Of a stretch of 64,000 nt of DNA, positions 8,863 through 16,080 are shown in pieces. The notes beneath the pieces were generated by a model that searched no databases, had not been told where the DNA came from, and was given only the letters and a program-made list of their open reading frames with translations. The stretch is from positions 8,331 through 72,330 of the forward strand of contig DASZHO010000149.1 in the NCBI GenBank assembly GCA_035937795.1, read 5' to 3'. The position numbers and the translations under genes are program-made. Within the stretch, counting starts at the first letter, position 1, and each line of letters starts with the position of its first letter. Source of the DNA: JAMQPK01 sp035937795 (GTDB lineage Bacteria; Acidobacteriota; Vicinamibacteria; Vicinamibacterales; JAMQPK01).

Positions 8863-10121
8863 TGAGCTCGGACAGCACCGGGCGTGCTGGATCGGCTCAG
8901 GTAGCCATCACCGCGTTCTTCGCGCTGTTCTCGGTCGTCGGCCTTGCGCTGTACGGCTTGCCGCTGTACTACGACTTCATGGTGCGCGAATTCGGCTGGT
9001 CGCGCACGATGGTGACCTCGGGCAACGCGGTGAGTAAGCTGGTCGTCGGCCCGCTCTTCGGCTTCGGCGCCGGCTGGATCGTCGACCGATTCGGCCCGCG
9101 GCGTTTGATGATGGCCGGCATCCTGATGGCGGGCATTGCGCTTGTGGGCCTGGGCGCGATTTCCTCGCTGTGGATGTTCTATCTGTTCTATCTGCTCAAC
9201 GCGCTCGGCTACGTGAGCGGCGGGCCGCTGCCCAATCAAGTGCTGCTGTCGCGCTGGTTCGACCGCACGCGCGGAAAGGCAATGGGCTTCGCCTACCTCG
9301 GCATCGGCTTCGGCGGCGCGCTCGTGCCGATTCTCGCGAACTTCTTGACTGGGCGGTTCGGCTGGCGGGGCTCGCTGCAGACGCTGGGCGTACTGGTCGT
9401 GGTGATTGCGCTGCCGCTGGCGTATTTCGTGAAAGAGGGCCCCGCAGTCGGTCCAAAGGCCGAAGCACCTGCCGCTGACCCCGGCCGCGATCGCCGGTCG
9501 CTGCCCTCTGTGCGCGGCGTGCTGCGCTCGCCGGCGTTCTACCTGCTGGCGATCGGCAGCATGTGCTCGATTGCCGCCGTCGGTGGCACCAACCAGCACC
9601 TGAAGCTGTTTCTCAGTCTCGATCGCGCCTACTCGCAGGGTGACGCCGCGCGGGTGATTTCGCTCGTGCTCGCCTTCAGCATCGCCGGCCGGTTGCTGAT
9701 GGGATGGCTGGCCGATCGGATGCCGAAGAAGTTCGTCATGCTGCTGATTTACCTGTTGGTGGCTTCATCCGTGCCGCTATTGCTCGTCGGCTCGTCCGAG
9801 GCGCCCGTGTATCTGTTTGCCGTGGTCTTCGGTATTGCGCTCGGCGGTGAATACATGATCATTCCGCTGATGGCGGGAGAACTGTTCGGCGTGAACGTGC
9901 TGGGGCGTGTGCTCGGCATCGTGTTGACCGCCGATGGCGTGGCGGAGGCCACCGCACCGATGCTGGTGGGGTTCTTGCGCGATCGCACCGGGGCCTACAA
10001 CGCCGGGTTTTTCACGCTGATCGGCGCCGCGCTGGCCGGCGCTGTCGCCATTGGCCTGCTGCCGTCACGGCCGATTGCCGGATCGGACGTCACGCTCGCG
10101 CCCCGTCTCGCAACCGATTGA
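8862..10121 (+). CDS. MFS transporter, monocarboxylate/oxalate-formate antiporter-like
   Basis: A 419-residue inner-membrane protein with about 12 hydrophobic segments and a soluble loop in the middle (near 195-215). The loop between helices 2 and 3 (GAGWIVDRFGPRRLM) is the MFS signature, repeated in the second half as GRLLMGWLADRMPKK. The layout resembles the monocarboxylate/oxalate-formate group. GTG start overlaps the stop of the cupin gene by one base. As last gene of the operon starting at 3208 it is the probable uptake system for the compound handled by the four upstream enzymes. Confidence 0.87.
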   Translation: MSSDSTGRAGSAQVAITAFFALFSVVGLALYGLPLYYDFMVREFGWSRTMVTSGNAVSKLVVGPLFGFGAGWIVDRFGPRRLMMAGILMAGIALVGLGAISSLWMFYLFYLLNALGYVSGGPLPNQVLLSRWFDRTRGKAMGFAYLGIGFGGALVPILANFLTGRFGWRGSLQTLGVLVVVIALPLAYFVKEGPAVGPKAEAPAADPGRDRRSLPSVRGVLRSPAFYLLAIGSMCSIAAVGGTNQHLKLFLSLDRAYSQGDAARVISLVLAFSIAGRLLMGWLADRMPKKFVMLLIYLLVASSVPLLLVGSSEAPVYLFAVVFGIALGGEYMIIPLMAGELFGVNVLGRVLGIVLTADGVAEATAPMLVGFLRDRTGAYNAGFFTLIGAALAGAVAIGLLPSRPIAGSDVTLAPRLATD

Positions 10122-10145
10122 GGCGCTCACGTAAAATAGGCCGGG

Positions 10146-10925
10146 ATGGCGCTGCCGGAACGGCGATTGATGTGCGTGCTCGCCCACCCGGATGACGAGT
10201 CGCTGGGGACCGGCGGCACGCTGGCGAAATACGCCGCCGAAGGTGTTGCGACCTATCTGGTCACGGCCACGCGCGGCGAGCGTGGCCGTTACTTCGATGG
10301 CAAGGAGTCGCCGGGGCCGCAAATCGTTGGAAAAACGCGCGAAGCCGAGCTGCGGGCCGCCGCGAAGGAGCTCGGCATCCGCGAGGTCTCGTTTCTCGAT
10401 TACGAAGACGGCAGGCTCGATCGCGCGAATCCTGCCGAGGCCGTCCAGAAAATCTCGGGGCATCTGCAACGGATCCGGCCCAATATCGTCATCACGTTCG
10501 GGCCCGATGGCGCGTACGGTCACCCCGACCACATCGCCATCTCGCAATTTACGGCTGCCGCCATTGTCGCGGCGGCCCCGGTTCATCAGGTGTCGAAACT
10601 GTACGAGATTGCCTGGAGCGAAAAAAAGTGGGCCACTTATCAGAAGGCGCTCCGTAACCTGTCGACGACAATCGACGGCGTCGTTCGCCAGCCGTCGCCG
10701 TGGCCCGATTGGATGTTGACGACGTTCGTCGACACCAGCGCGGTCTGGCCGACCGTCTGGCGCGCCGTCGCCTGTCACGAGACGCAGATGAGTATCTACA
10801 AAAAGCTCGAAAATCTGCTGGATGACGACCATCGCGCGTTGTGGGGCACCCAGGAGTTCTATCGCGTCTTCAGCCTTGTTAATGGTGGCCGGGCGCGCGA
10901 AACGGATTTGTTCGAGGGATTCTGA
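10146..10925 (+). CDS. PIG-L family deacetylase
   Basis: A 259-residue zinc-dependent deacetylase of the LmbE/PIG-L family, which removes acetyl groups from N-acetylglucosaminyl conjugates and other small amides. AHPDDE near residue 14 and AYGHPDHIA near 122 carry the zinc-binding His/Asp residues. TAAAAT at 10132-10137 lies 8 bp before the ATG and may be a -10 box giving a very short leader. The stop overlaps the start of the PLP decarboxylase gene, so the two are co-transcribed. Which amide it cleaves is not evident; mycothiol-type or sugar detoxification roles are known for relatives. Confidence 0.9.
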   Translation: MALPERRLMCVLAHPDDESLGTGGTLAKYAAEGVATYLVTATRGERGRYFDGKESPGPQIVGKTREAELRAAAKELGIREVSFLDYEDGRLDRANPAEAVQKISGHLQRIRPNIVITFGPDGAYGHPDHIAISQFTAAAIVAAAPVHQVSKLYEIAWSEKKWATYQKALRNLSTTIDGVVRQPSPWPDWMLTTFVDTSAVWPTVWRAVACHETQMSIYKKLENLLDDDHRALWGTQEFYRVFSLVNGGRARETDLFEGF

Positions 10926-12400
10926 TGAGAGACGCTGCGCTGGCAATGACGGCCGACGAGTTCCGGGCGCTCGGTCATCGGCTCGTCGATCGCATCGCCG
11001 AACATCTCCGGGCACTGCCGCTGCGGCCCGTGGCGTGCGGCGAACCGCCATCCCACGTGCGCAACGCGCTTGGAAGCGCTCGAAATCTTCCGAACGACGG
11101 CGTCGACGCCGCCCGTGCGCTGACCGAAGCCGCAGACCTGCTGTTCGACCACTCGACGTTCAACGGCCACCCGCGCTTTCTGGCCTACATCACGTCGAGT
11201 CCGGCCCCGATCGGCGTGCTTGGTGATTTTTTGGCGTCGGCCATCAACCAGAACATGGGTGCGTGGAAGCTGGCTCCCATGGCCACGGAAATTGAAGCGC
11301 AGACCGTGCGGTGGATTGCCGAGCTCGTTGGATTCCCGTCCGACTGCGGCGGACTGCTCGTGAGCGGCGGCAACATGGCGAACTTCGTCTGCTTCCTCGC
11401 GGCTCGCGCCGCCAAGGCCGGCTGGGATGTGCGAAAGAGCGGGTTTGCCGGCGAGTCGCGCTCTCTGGCCGTCTATGCCTCGACCGAAACCCACACGTGG
11501 CTTCAGAAAGCCGCGGACCTCTTCGGGCTTGGAACCGACGCCATTCGCTGGATTGCCGTGGATGGCGGGCAGCGGATGGTGCCGTCGGCGCTTCGCGACA
11601 GGATCGCCGACGATCGGTCGCGAGGGATTCGTCCGTTCATGGTCGTCGGCACGGCCGGTTCGGTGAGCACCGGCGCGGTCGATCCCTTGCCCGAGCTGGC
11701 GGAGATTTGTCGTGAGTTCGATCTGTGGTTTCACGTGGATGGGGCGTATGGCGCCCTCGCGGCCCAGGTGCCGGGCGCCCCCGAGGCCCTCCGCGGCTTG
11801 AGCGAGGCGGATTCGGTCGCCGTCGATCCGCATAAATGGTTGTACGCGCCGCTCGAAGCAGGTTGCGTGCTCCTTCGCCACGCGAAGCATCTGCGGGATG
11901 CCTTCTCGTACCATCCTGCTTACTATCATTTTGACGATGACGTGCTGAACTATTTCGACTATGGGCCGCAGAATTCGCGCGGGTTTCGCGCGCTCAAGGT
12001 GTGGCTCGGCCTGCGACAGGCGGGACGTGCGGGATATCTGCAGATGATCGGCGACGATATCTCGCTCGCCAGGCGCCTGCACAATCGCCTGCAGAACCGC
12101 GAGGATTTCGAAGCAACGTCCCAGAGCTTGAGCGTGACGACGTTTCGCTACGTTCCCTCCGACCTTCGAGCTCGGTTGGGCTCGCCGGAAGTCGAGCCGT
12201 ACCTCAACACGCTCAATCAGGAGCTCCTGACGCGCGTGGAGAAAAGCGGCGAGCTGTTTCTCTCCAACGCGACGATCGGCCAGATGTTCACGCTGCGCGC
12301 GTGCATCGTGAACTTCAACACGTCGGCCGAAGACATCGATGCCCTCCCGGAGCTGCTGTCGCGGTTGGGCCGGCAAGCAGACAAAGCCTTGCGCGCGTAG
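10925..12400 (+). CDS. Pyridoxal-phosphate-dependent decarboxylase, group II (aromatic L-amino acid decarboxylase-like)
   Basis: A 491-residue fold-type I PLP enzyme. DPHKWLYAP near residue 301 contains the PLP lysine preceded by the conserved His, and HVDGAYGA carries the Asp that binds the pyridine nitrogen. HPRFLAYITSSPAPIGVLGD near the N-terminus is typical of the aromatic-amino-acid/tyrosine decarboxylase branch. It probably produces an aryl amine from Trp, Tyr, Phe or DOPA, but substrate cannot be assigned. The ATGA overlap with the PIG-L gene suggests translational coupling and a shared pathway. Confidence 0.88.
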   Translation: MRDAALAMTADEFRALGHRLVDRIAEHLRALPLRPVACGEPPSHVRNALGSARNLPNDGVDAARALTEAADLLFDHSTFNGHPRFLAYITSSPAPIGVLGDFLASAINQNMGAWKLAPMATEIEAQTVRWIAELVGFPSDCGGLLVSGGNMANFVCFLAARAAKAGWDVRKSGFAGESRSLAVYASTETHTWLQKAADLFGLGTDAIRWIAVDGGQRMVPSALRDRIADDRSRGIRPFMVVGTAGSVSTGAVDPLPELAEICREFDLWFHVDGAYGALAAQVPGAPEALRGLSEADSVAVDPHKWLYAPLEAGCVLLRHAKHLRDAFSYHPAYYHFDDDVLNYFDYGPQNSRGFRALKVWLGLRQAGRAGYLQMIGDDISLARRLHNRLQNREDFEATSQSLSVTTFRYVPSDLRARLGSPEVEPYLNTLNQELLTRVEKSGELFLSNATIGQMFTLRACIVNFNTSAEDIDALPELLSRLGRQADKALRA

Positions 12401-12403
12401 CAG

Positions 12404-13972
12404 CTATTTCGCGGAGACGATGCTCCGGACGACGCCGTCGGTTTTGGTGTAGACGTAGAGCTCGCCCGCGGCGTCGATCGACATGCGCGCGTCCGCGCGG
12501 CCCGATCCCGAGACGGTTGCGCGGCCCGGGAGATTCGGATCTGTGCCCCCTCTGGCGTGATAGGCCGCTTCGGCGATAGGAAACATCGAGTCGTAGACCC
12601 GCCCGTTCCACAAAATTCTCACTGCGTGAATCGGCGCCATCGTGTTCGGATCGCCATCGTCGGCGGCGAGCATATCTTTGTAGTCCGCGTACCACACGCG
12701 GCCGGTCGAGAGGTCCGTGAAGATGTATTTGCCGCCGAGCGCGGGAACCGCCTTGCCGCTGTAAAGGTATCCGCTGCCGATCGCGTCGCCGCCGCTCGCG
12801 TTGTGGCCGTACTCGATCACCGGATAGGTGGGCACGACAACCTGATCCGTCACCGTGCTGCCGATCTGTACGGGAATCTTGTCGACTGCCGGCAGCGGGC
12901 CGGTGCTGTTATCGAGCTTCAGCGTTTCGTTGCCTTCACGCTGCGAGTACCCGTAGTTGGCGCCCCTGTGGACGATGTTGACCGTCTCCCAGGTGTGCAG
13001 CCCGATCGATGTCGCAATCAGCCGGTTGTTCGCTGGATGTGCGGGATCGATCGCCCAGCTCAGGCGATGCGGATTCCGGAATCCATACGCCCAGATCTCC
13101 TTGTGGGCGCCGGGGGTCGCCATGAACGGATTGTCGTTCGGAATACGGTAGCGGCCGTTGTCGCTCGCCGTGCTTGTCGCGACATGTTCGGTGAGGTCGG
13201 GAATGATGCGCAGAATCTTGCCCACCAGCGTGTCGAGCCGCTGCGGGTTCTGCCGGATTTCGCCTGTGGCTTCCCCCGAACCGCTGTCGCCGCAGCCGAT
13301 ATACGCGATTCGCCACTCGGGATCGCCGCGCCTGGCCGCCGGATTGAACGCGATCTCGCCCATCGGGTGAATTCGGGTATTCAACTGCACGCGCATGAGT
13401 TCGCGAGCCGTGCCTTCGAAGACGGAATTCGACGTGTTCGTGTCCGTCCATTCAATCAGCACCGCTTCGTGCAACACCGGCCCCGGCGTAACGATTGGCG
13501 CAGTCGTCGCATAGCCGTTGAGGTTGAGTCCTGGGAAGTGCGTGTTGTCCGGGAAGTTGGATGCCGCGATCGCCGGATTTTCGATGTGGACCGTGTAGAA
13601 CTTCCCGTTGCGCGCGTAGTCGGGATCGAACTGAAAGTGGGCGAAGCCGTTTCCGTAGCCGGTTTCGAAGATCAGTCGATGGAAAATGCCCGGTCTGTTG
13701 TCGCGGCCGTTGAAGTCGAGATAGGTGGACAGCCGCTTCGTCTCCTTGTCGACGATGTACAGCGGCCCGTTCATGTCGTTGACGAAGAGACGCTTGGCGC
13801 CGCCGGGCTCTTCGCGGACGGTGTTCACGCGCGACAACATCCCGTCGATCTGTCCCACGCCATCGAGCTTGCCGGTGATCGGCAGCGCGACGTAGTCTTT
13901 CAGTTCGATGGTGAGCTGCGCCGACGCCGGGGCAGGCCACAGGACGGCGGCCAGCACGATCGCCCGGATCAT
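12404..13972 (-). CDS. Exported PQQ-dependent sugar dehydrogenase family protein (copy A)
   Basis: A 522-residue protein with a signal peptide (MIRAIVLAAVLWPAPASA) and a six-bladed beta-propeller of the soluble glucose/sorbosone dehydrogenase family, acting in the periplasm. Recognisable elements are REEPGGAKRLFVNDMNG, FDPDYARNGKFYTVH, PNDNPF, the central AYGFRNPHRLSWAIDP and GDAIGSGYLYSG. It is closely similar along its whole length to the neighbour at 13983, whose stop is 10 bp upstream, so the two form a tandem paralogous operon. PQQ binding is expected for the family but not proven here. Confidence 0.9.
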   Translation of the reverse strand: MIRAIVLAAVLWPAPASAQLTIELKDYVALPITGKLDGVGQIDGMLSRVNTVREEPGGAKRLFVNDMNGPLYIVDKETKRLSTYLDFNGRDNRPGIFHRLIFETGYGNGFAHFQFDPDYARNGKFYTVHIENPAIAASNFPDNTHFPGLNLNGYATTAPIVTPGPVLHEAVLIEWTDTNTSNSVFEGTARELMRVQLNTRIHPMGEIAFNPAARRGDPEWRIAYIGCGDSGSGEATGEIRQNPQRLDTLVGKILRIIPDLTEHVATSTASDNGRYRIPNDNPFMATPGAHKEIWAYGFRNPHRLSWAIDPAHPANNRLIATSIGLHTWETVNIVHRGANYGYSQREGNETLKLDNSTGPLPAVDKIPVQIGSTVTDQVVVPTYPVIEYGHNASGGDAIGSGYLYSGKAVPALGGKYIFTDLSTGRVWYADYKDMLAADDGDPNTMAPIHAVRILWNGRVYDSMFPIAEAAYHARGGTDPNLPGRATVSGSGRADARMSIDAAGELYVYTKTDGVVRSIVSAK

Positions 13973-13982
13973 TATCTGAGCG

Positions 13983-15599
13983 TCATTTGAGCGTCGCGCC
14001 TACCACCTGCCGGATCACCCCGTCGCTCTTGCTGTAGATGTAGAGCTCGCCGCTCCCATCGACGGCAAGCCGGTCGTCGCCGCGGCCTTGGTTCGCAACC
14101 GTTTGCCGGCTGGCCAGGTGCTCTTCCTTGCCGCCTCGCTCGTGGTAGGTCATCTCGTTGATTGGCCACATCGTGTCGTACACCTTGCCATTCCACAGCA
14201 CTTTCACCTCGCGCGGCTTCGCCATCGTATCCGGATTGCCATCGTCGGCGGCCAGCATGTCTTTGTAGTCGACAGCCCAGATGTGGCCGGTGGTGATATC
14301 TGTAAAGAGGTACTTCCCGCGGAGCGGGGCAATCTTGCCGTTGTACACGAATCCGCTGCCGATGGCGTCGCCGCCGCCCTGGAGATGCGGGTATTCGATG
14401 ACCGGGTAGGTCGGCGTCACCGCCTCATCGGTCACCTGGTCGGTAATCATCACCGGAAGCTTGTCCAGCTGCGGGCGTGGGCCCGTCGTGTTGTCGGGCT
14501 TGAGCAGCTCGTGCCCTTCGCGCTGCGAGTAGCCATAGTTGGCGCCCTTGTGAACGATGTCGACGGTCTCCCAGGTGTGGAGGCCGACGACGTTCACGAG
14601 CAGGCGGTTGTTTGCGGGATTTGCAGGATCGATGGCCCAGCTCAGTCTGTGGGGGTTGCGGAGCCCGTAGGCCCAGATTTCCTTGCGCGCGCCCGGTTTG
14701 GACACAAACGGATTGTCGTTGGGAATTCTGTAGCGGCCGTTCTCGCTGACCGTGCTCGTCGCGACGCGCTCGTTGAGGTCGGGAATGATGCGGATAATCT
14801 TCCCGACCAGGTTGTCGAGCCGCTGCGGGTTGTTGCGGATAGCGGCCATTCGCGATTCACCGGCCGCGCCGTCGCCCACTTCGGCATACAGCACGCGCCA
14901 GTCGGGATCGCCAGGTTTGGCTGTGGGGTTGAAGATCAGGTCGCCCATCGGGTGACTGGTGGTGTTGAGCTGCACCCGCATCAGCTCGCGGGCCGTGCCT
15001 TCGAAGGTGGCGTTCGACGTGTTCGTGTCGGTCCACTCAATCAACACGCCGACATTCACATTCGGTCCGGGCGTCGGAATCAGCGGCGTGGTCGTGTACC
15101 CCGAGAGGTTCAATCCGGGAAAGTGGGTGTTGTCCGGCATGATGGAGGTGGTGAGCGCCGGATCCTCCATGTGTACCGTGTAGAACTTGCCGTTGCGTTT
15201 GTAGTCAGGGTCGAAATAGAAGCCATTCAGGCCGTTGCCGTAGCCGCGTTCCCAGCTGAGGTTGTGGAAAATGCCGGGGTGGCCCTCACGTCCGTTGAAG
15301 TCGAGGTAGGTTGTGAGCTTCTTCGTCTGTTTGTCGACGATATAGAGAGGTCCGTTCAGGTCGGCGACGAAGAGTCGCGACGCGCCACCCGGCTCTTCGC
15401 GCAACGCGTTCACCCGGGACAGCAGCATTTCGTTCGTGCCTTTGCCCTGCGTGACGCCGGTCATCGGCATCGTGAGGTAGTCTTTGATTTCGATCGTGAG
15501 CTGCGGGTCGGTGGCCGCCCGAGGCCGAAGGCTGATGAGCACCAGCGCGAGGCACACAATCTCGATGTTCCTGTAACGCCTGCAAGCCCTGTAAATCAT
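13983..15599 (-). CDS. Exported PQQ-dependent sugar dehydrogenase family protein (copy B)
   Basis: A 538-residue paralogue of the downstream gene with an N-terminal export signal (hydrophobic stretch IVCLALVLISL) and the same propeller landmarks: REEPGGASRLFVADLNG, PNDNPF, AYGLRNPHRLSWAIDP and GDAIGSGFVYNG. A GGAGG lies a few bases before the ATG. It is first in a probable operon with copy A. The lone receiver gene upstream (15619) is 19 bp away on the same strand and may be co-transcribed. Conserved core with diverged loops suggests an old duplication with different substrates. Confidence 0.9.
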   Translation of the reverse strand: MIYRACRRYRNIEIVCLALVLISLRPRAATDPQLTIEIKDYLTMPMTGVTQGKGTNEMLLSRVNALREEPGGASRLFVADLNGPLYIVDKQTKKLTTYLDFNGREGHPGIFHNLSWERGYGNGLNGFYFDPDYKRNGKFYTVHMEDPALTTSIMPDNTHFPGLNLSGYTTTPLIPTPGPNVNVGVLIEWTDTNTSNATFEGTARELMRVQLNTTSHPMGDLIFNPTAKPGDPDWRVLYAEVGDGAAGESRMAAIRNNPQRLDNLVGKIIRIIPDLNERVATSTVSENGRYRIPNDNPFVSKPGARKEIWAYGLRNPHRLSWAIDPANPANNRLLVNVVGLHTWETVDIVHKGANYGYSQREGHELLKPDNTTGPRPQLDKLPVMITDQVTDEAVTPTYPVIEYPHLQGGGDAIGSGFVYNGKIAPLRGKYLFTDITTGHIWAVDYKDMLAADDGNPDTMAKPREVKVLWNGKVYDTMWPINEMTYHERGGKEEHLASRQTVANQGRGDDRLAVDGSGELYIYSKSDGVIRQVVGATLK

Positions 15600-15618
15600 G
15601 ATGATGACCTCCGGAACC

Positions 15619-15993
15619 CTACGTTGAGCCTTGCAGCCGCTCCGAGGCTCGCAGCAAGGCCTGCCTGAGCATTTCGCGGCCGAACGGCTTGGTGACGTAA
15701 TCCACGGCGCCCTGCTTGCGCATGCGCATCACCGTTTCCATGTCCTGCGCGCTGCTGGCCATGATCACGGCCGTTCCCGGCCAGCGCTCCCGCACCTGCT
15801 CGGCCAGCCAGATGCCGTCGTGGATCGGCATCATCACATCGCACAGAATGATCGCGGCCGGCTCGACCGCCATCTGCGCGATCGCGTCGTCGGCGTTGCT
15901 GGCGTCCTTCGATTGATATCCCCAACCGGCCAGCCAGCGCATCAGCAGCTTTCTGATCGACTCTTCATCGTCGACGACGAGAACGTAGGGCAT
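15619..15993 (-). CDS. Single-domain response regulator (CheY-like receiver)
   Basis: A 124-residue receiver with no output domain. The acidic pair is in VVDDE near the N-terminus, the phosphoacceptor Asp in ILCDVMMP near residue 52, and the conserved Lys in VTKPF near 103. No histidine kinase is encoded within the window, so its partner is unknown. It precedes the sugar dehydrogenase genes on the same strand and is divergent from the FAD/Fe-S oxidoreductase. Confidence 0.92.
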   Translation of the reverse strand: MPYVLVVDDEESIRKLLMRWLAGWGYQSKDASNADDAIAQMAVEPAAIILCDVMMPIHDGIWLAEQVRERWPGTAVIMASSAQDMETVMRMRKQGAVDYVTKPFGREMLRQALLRASERLQGST

Positions 15994-16080
15994 AGGCTAA
16001 GACCTGGAGTATTCTACCGCTTCAGGCGCATCCTGATTTTTGAGGTCAGTTAAATCAGAAGTTCCGCCCGCACCCCAGTC

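Noticed and set aside
12557..15668. Two long plus-strand open frames opposite the sugar dehydrogenase genes
   Set aside because: Both are antisense to well-recognised propeller proteins and encode Val/Arg-rich sequence without motifs.
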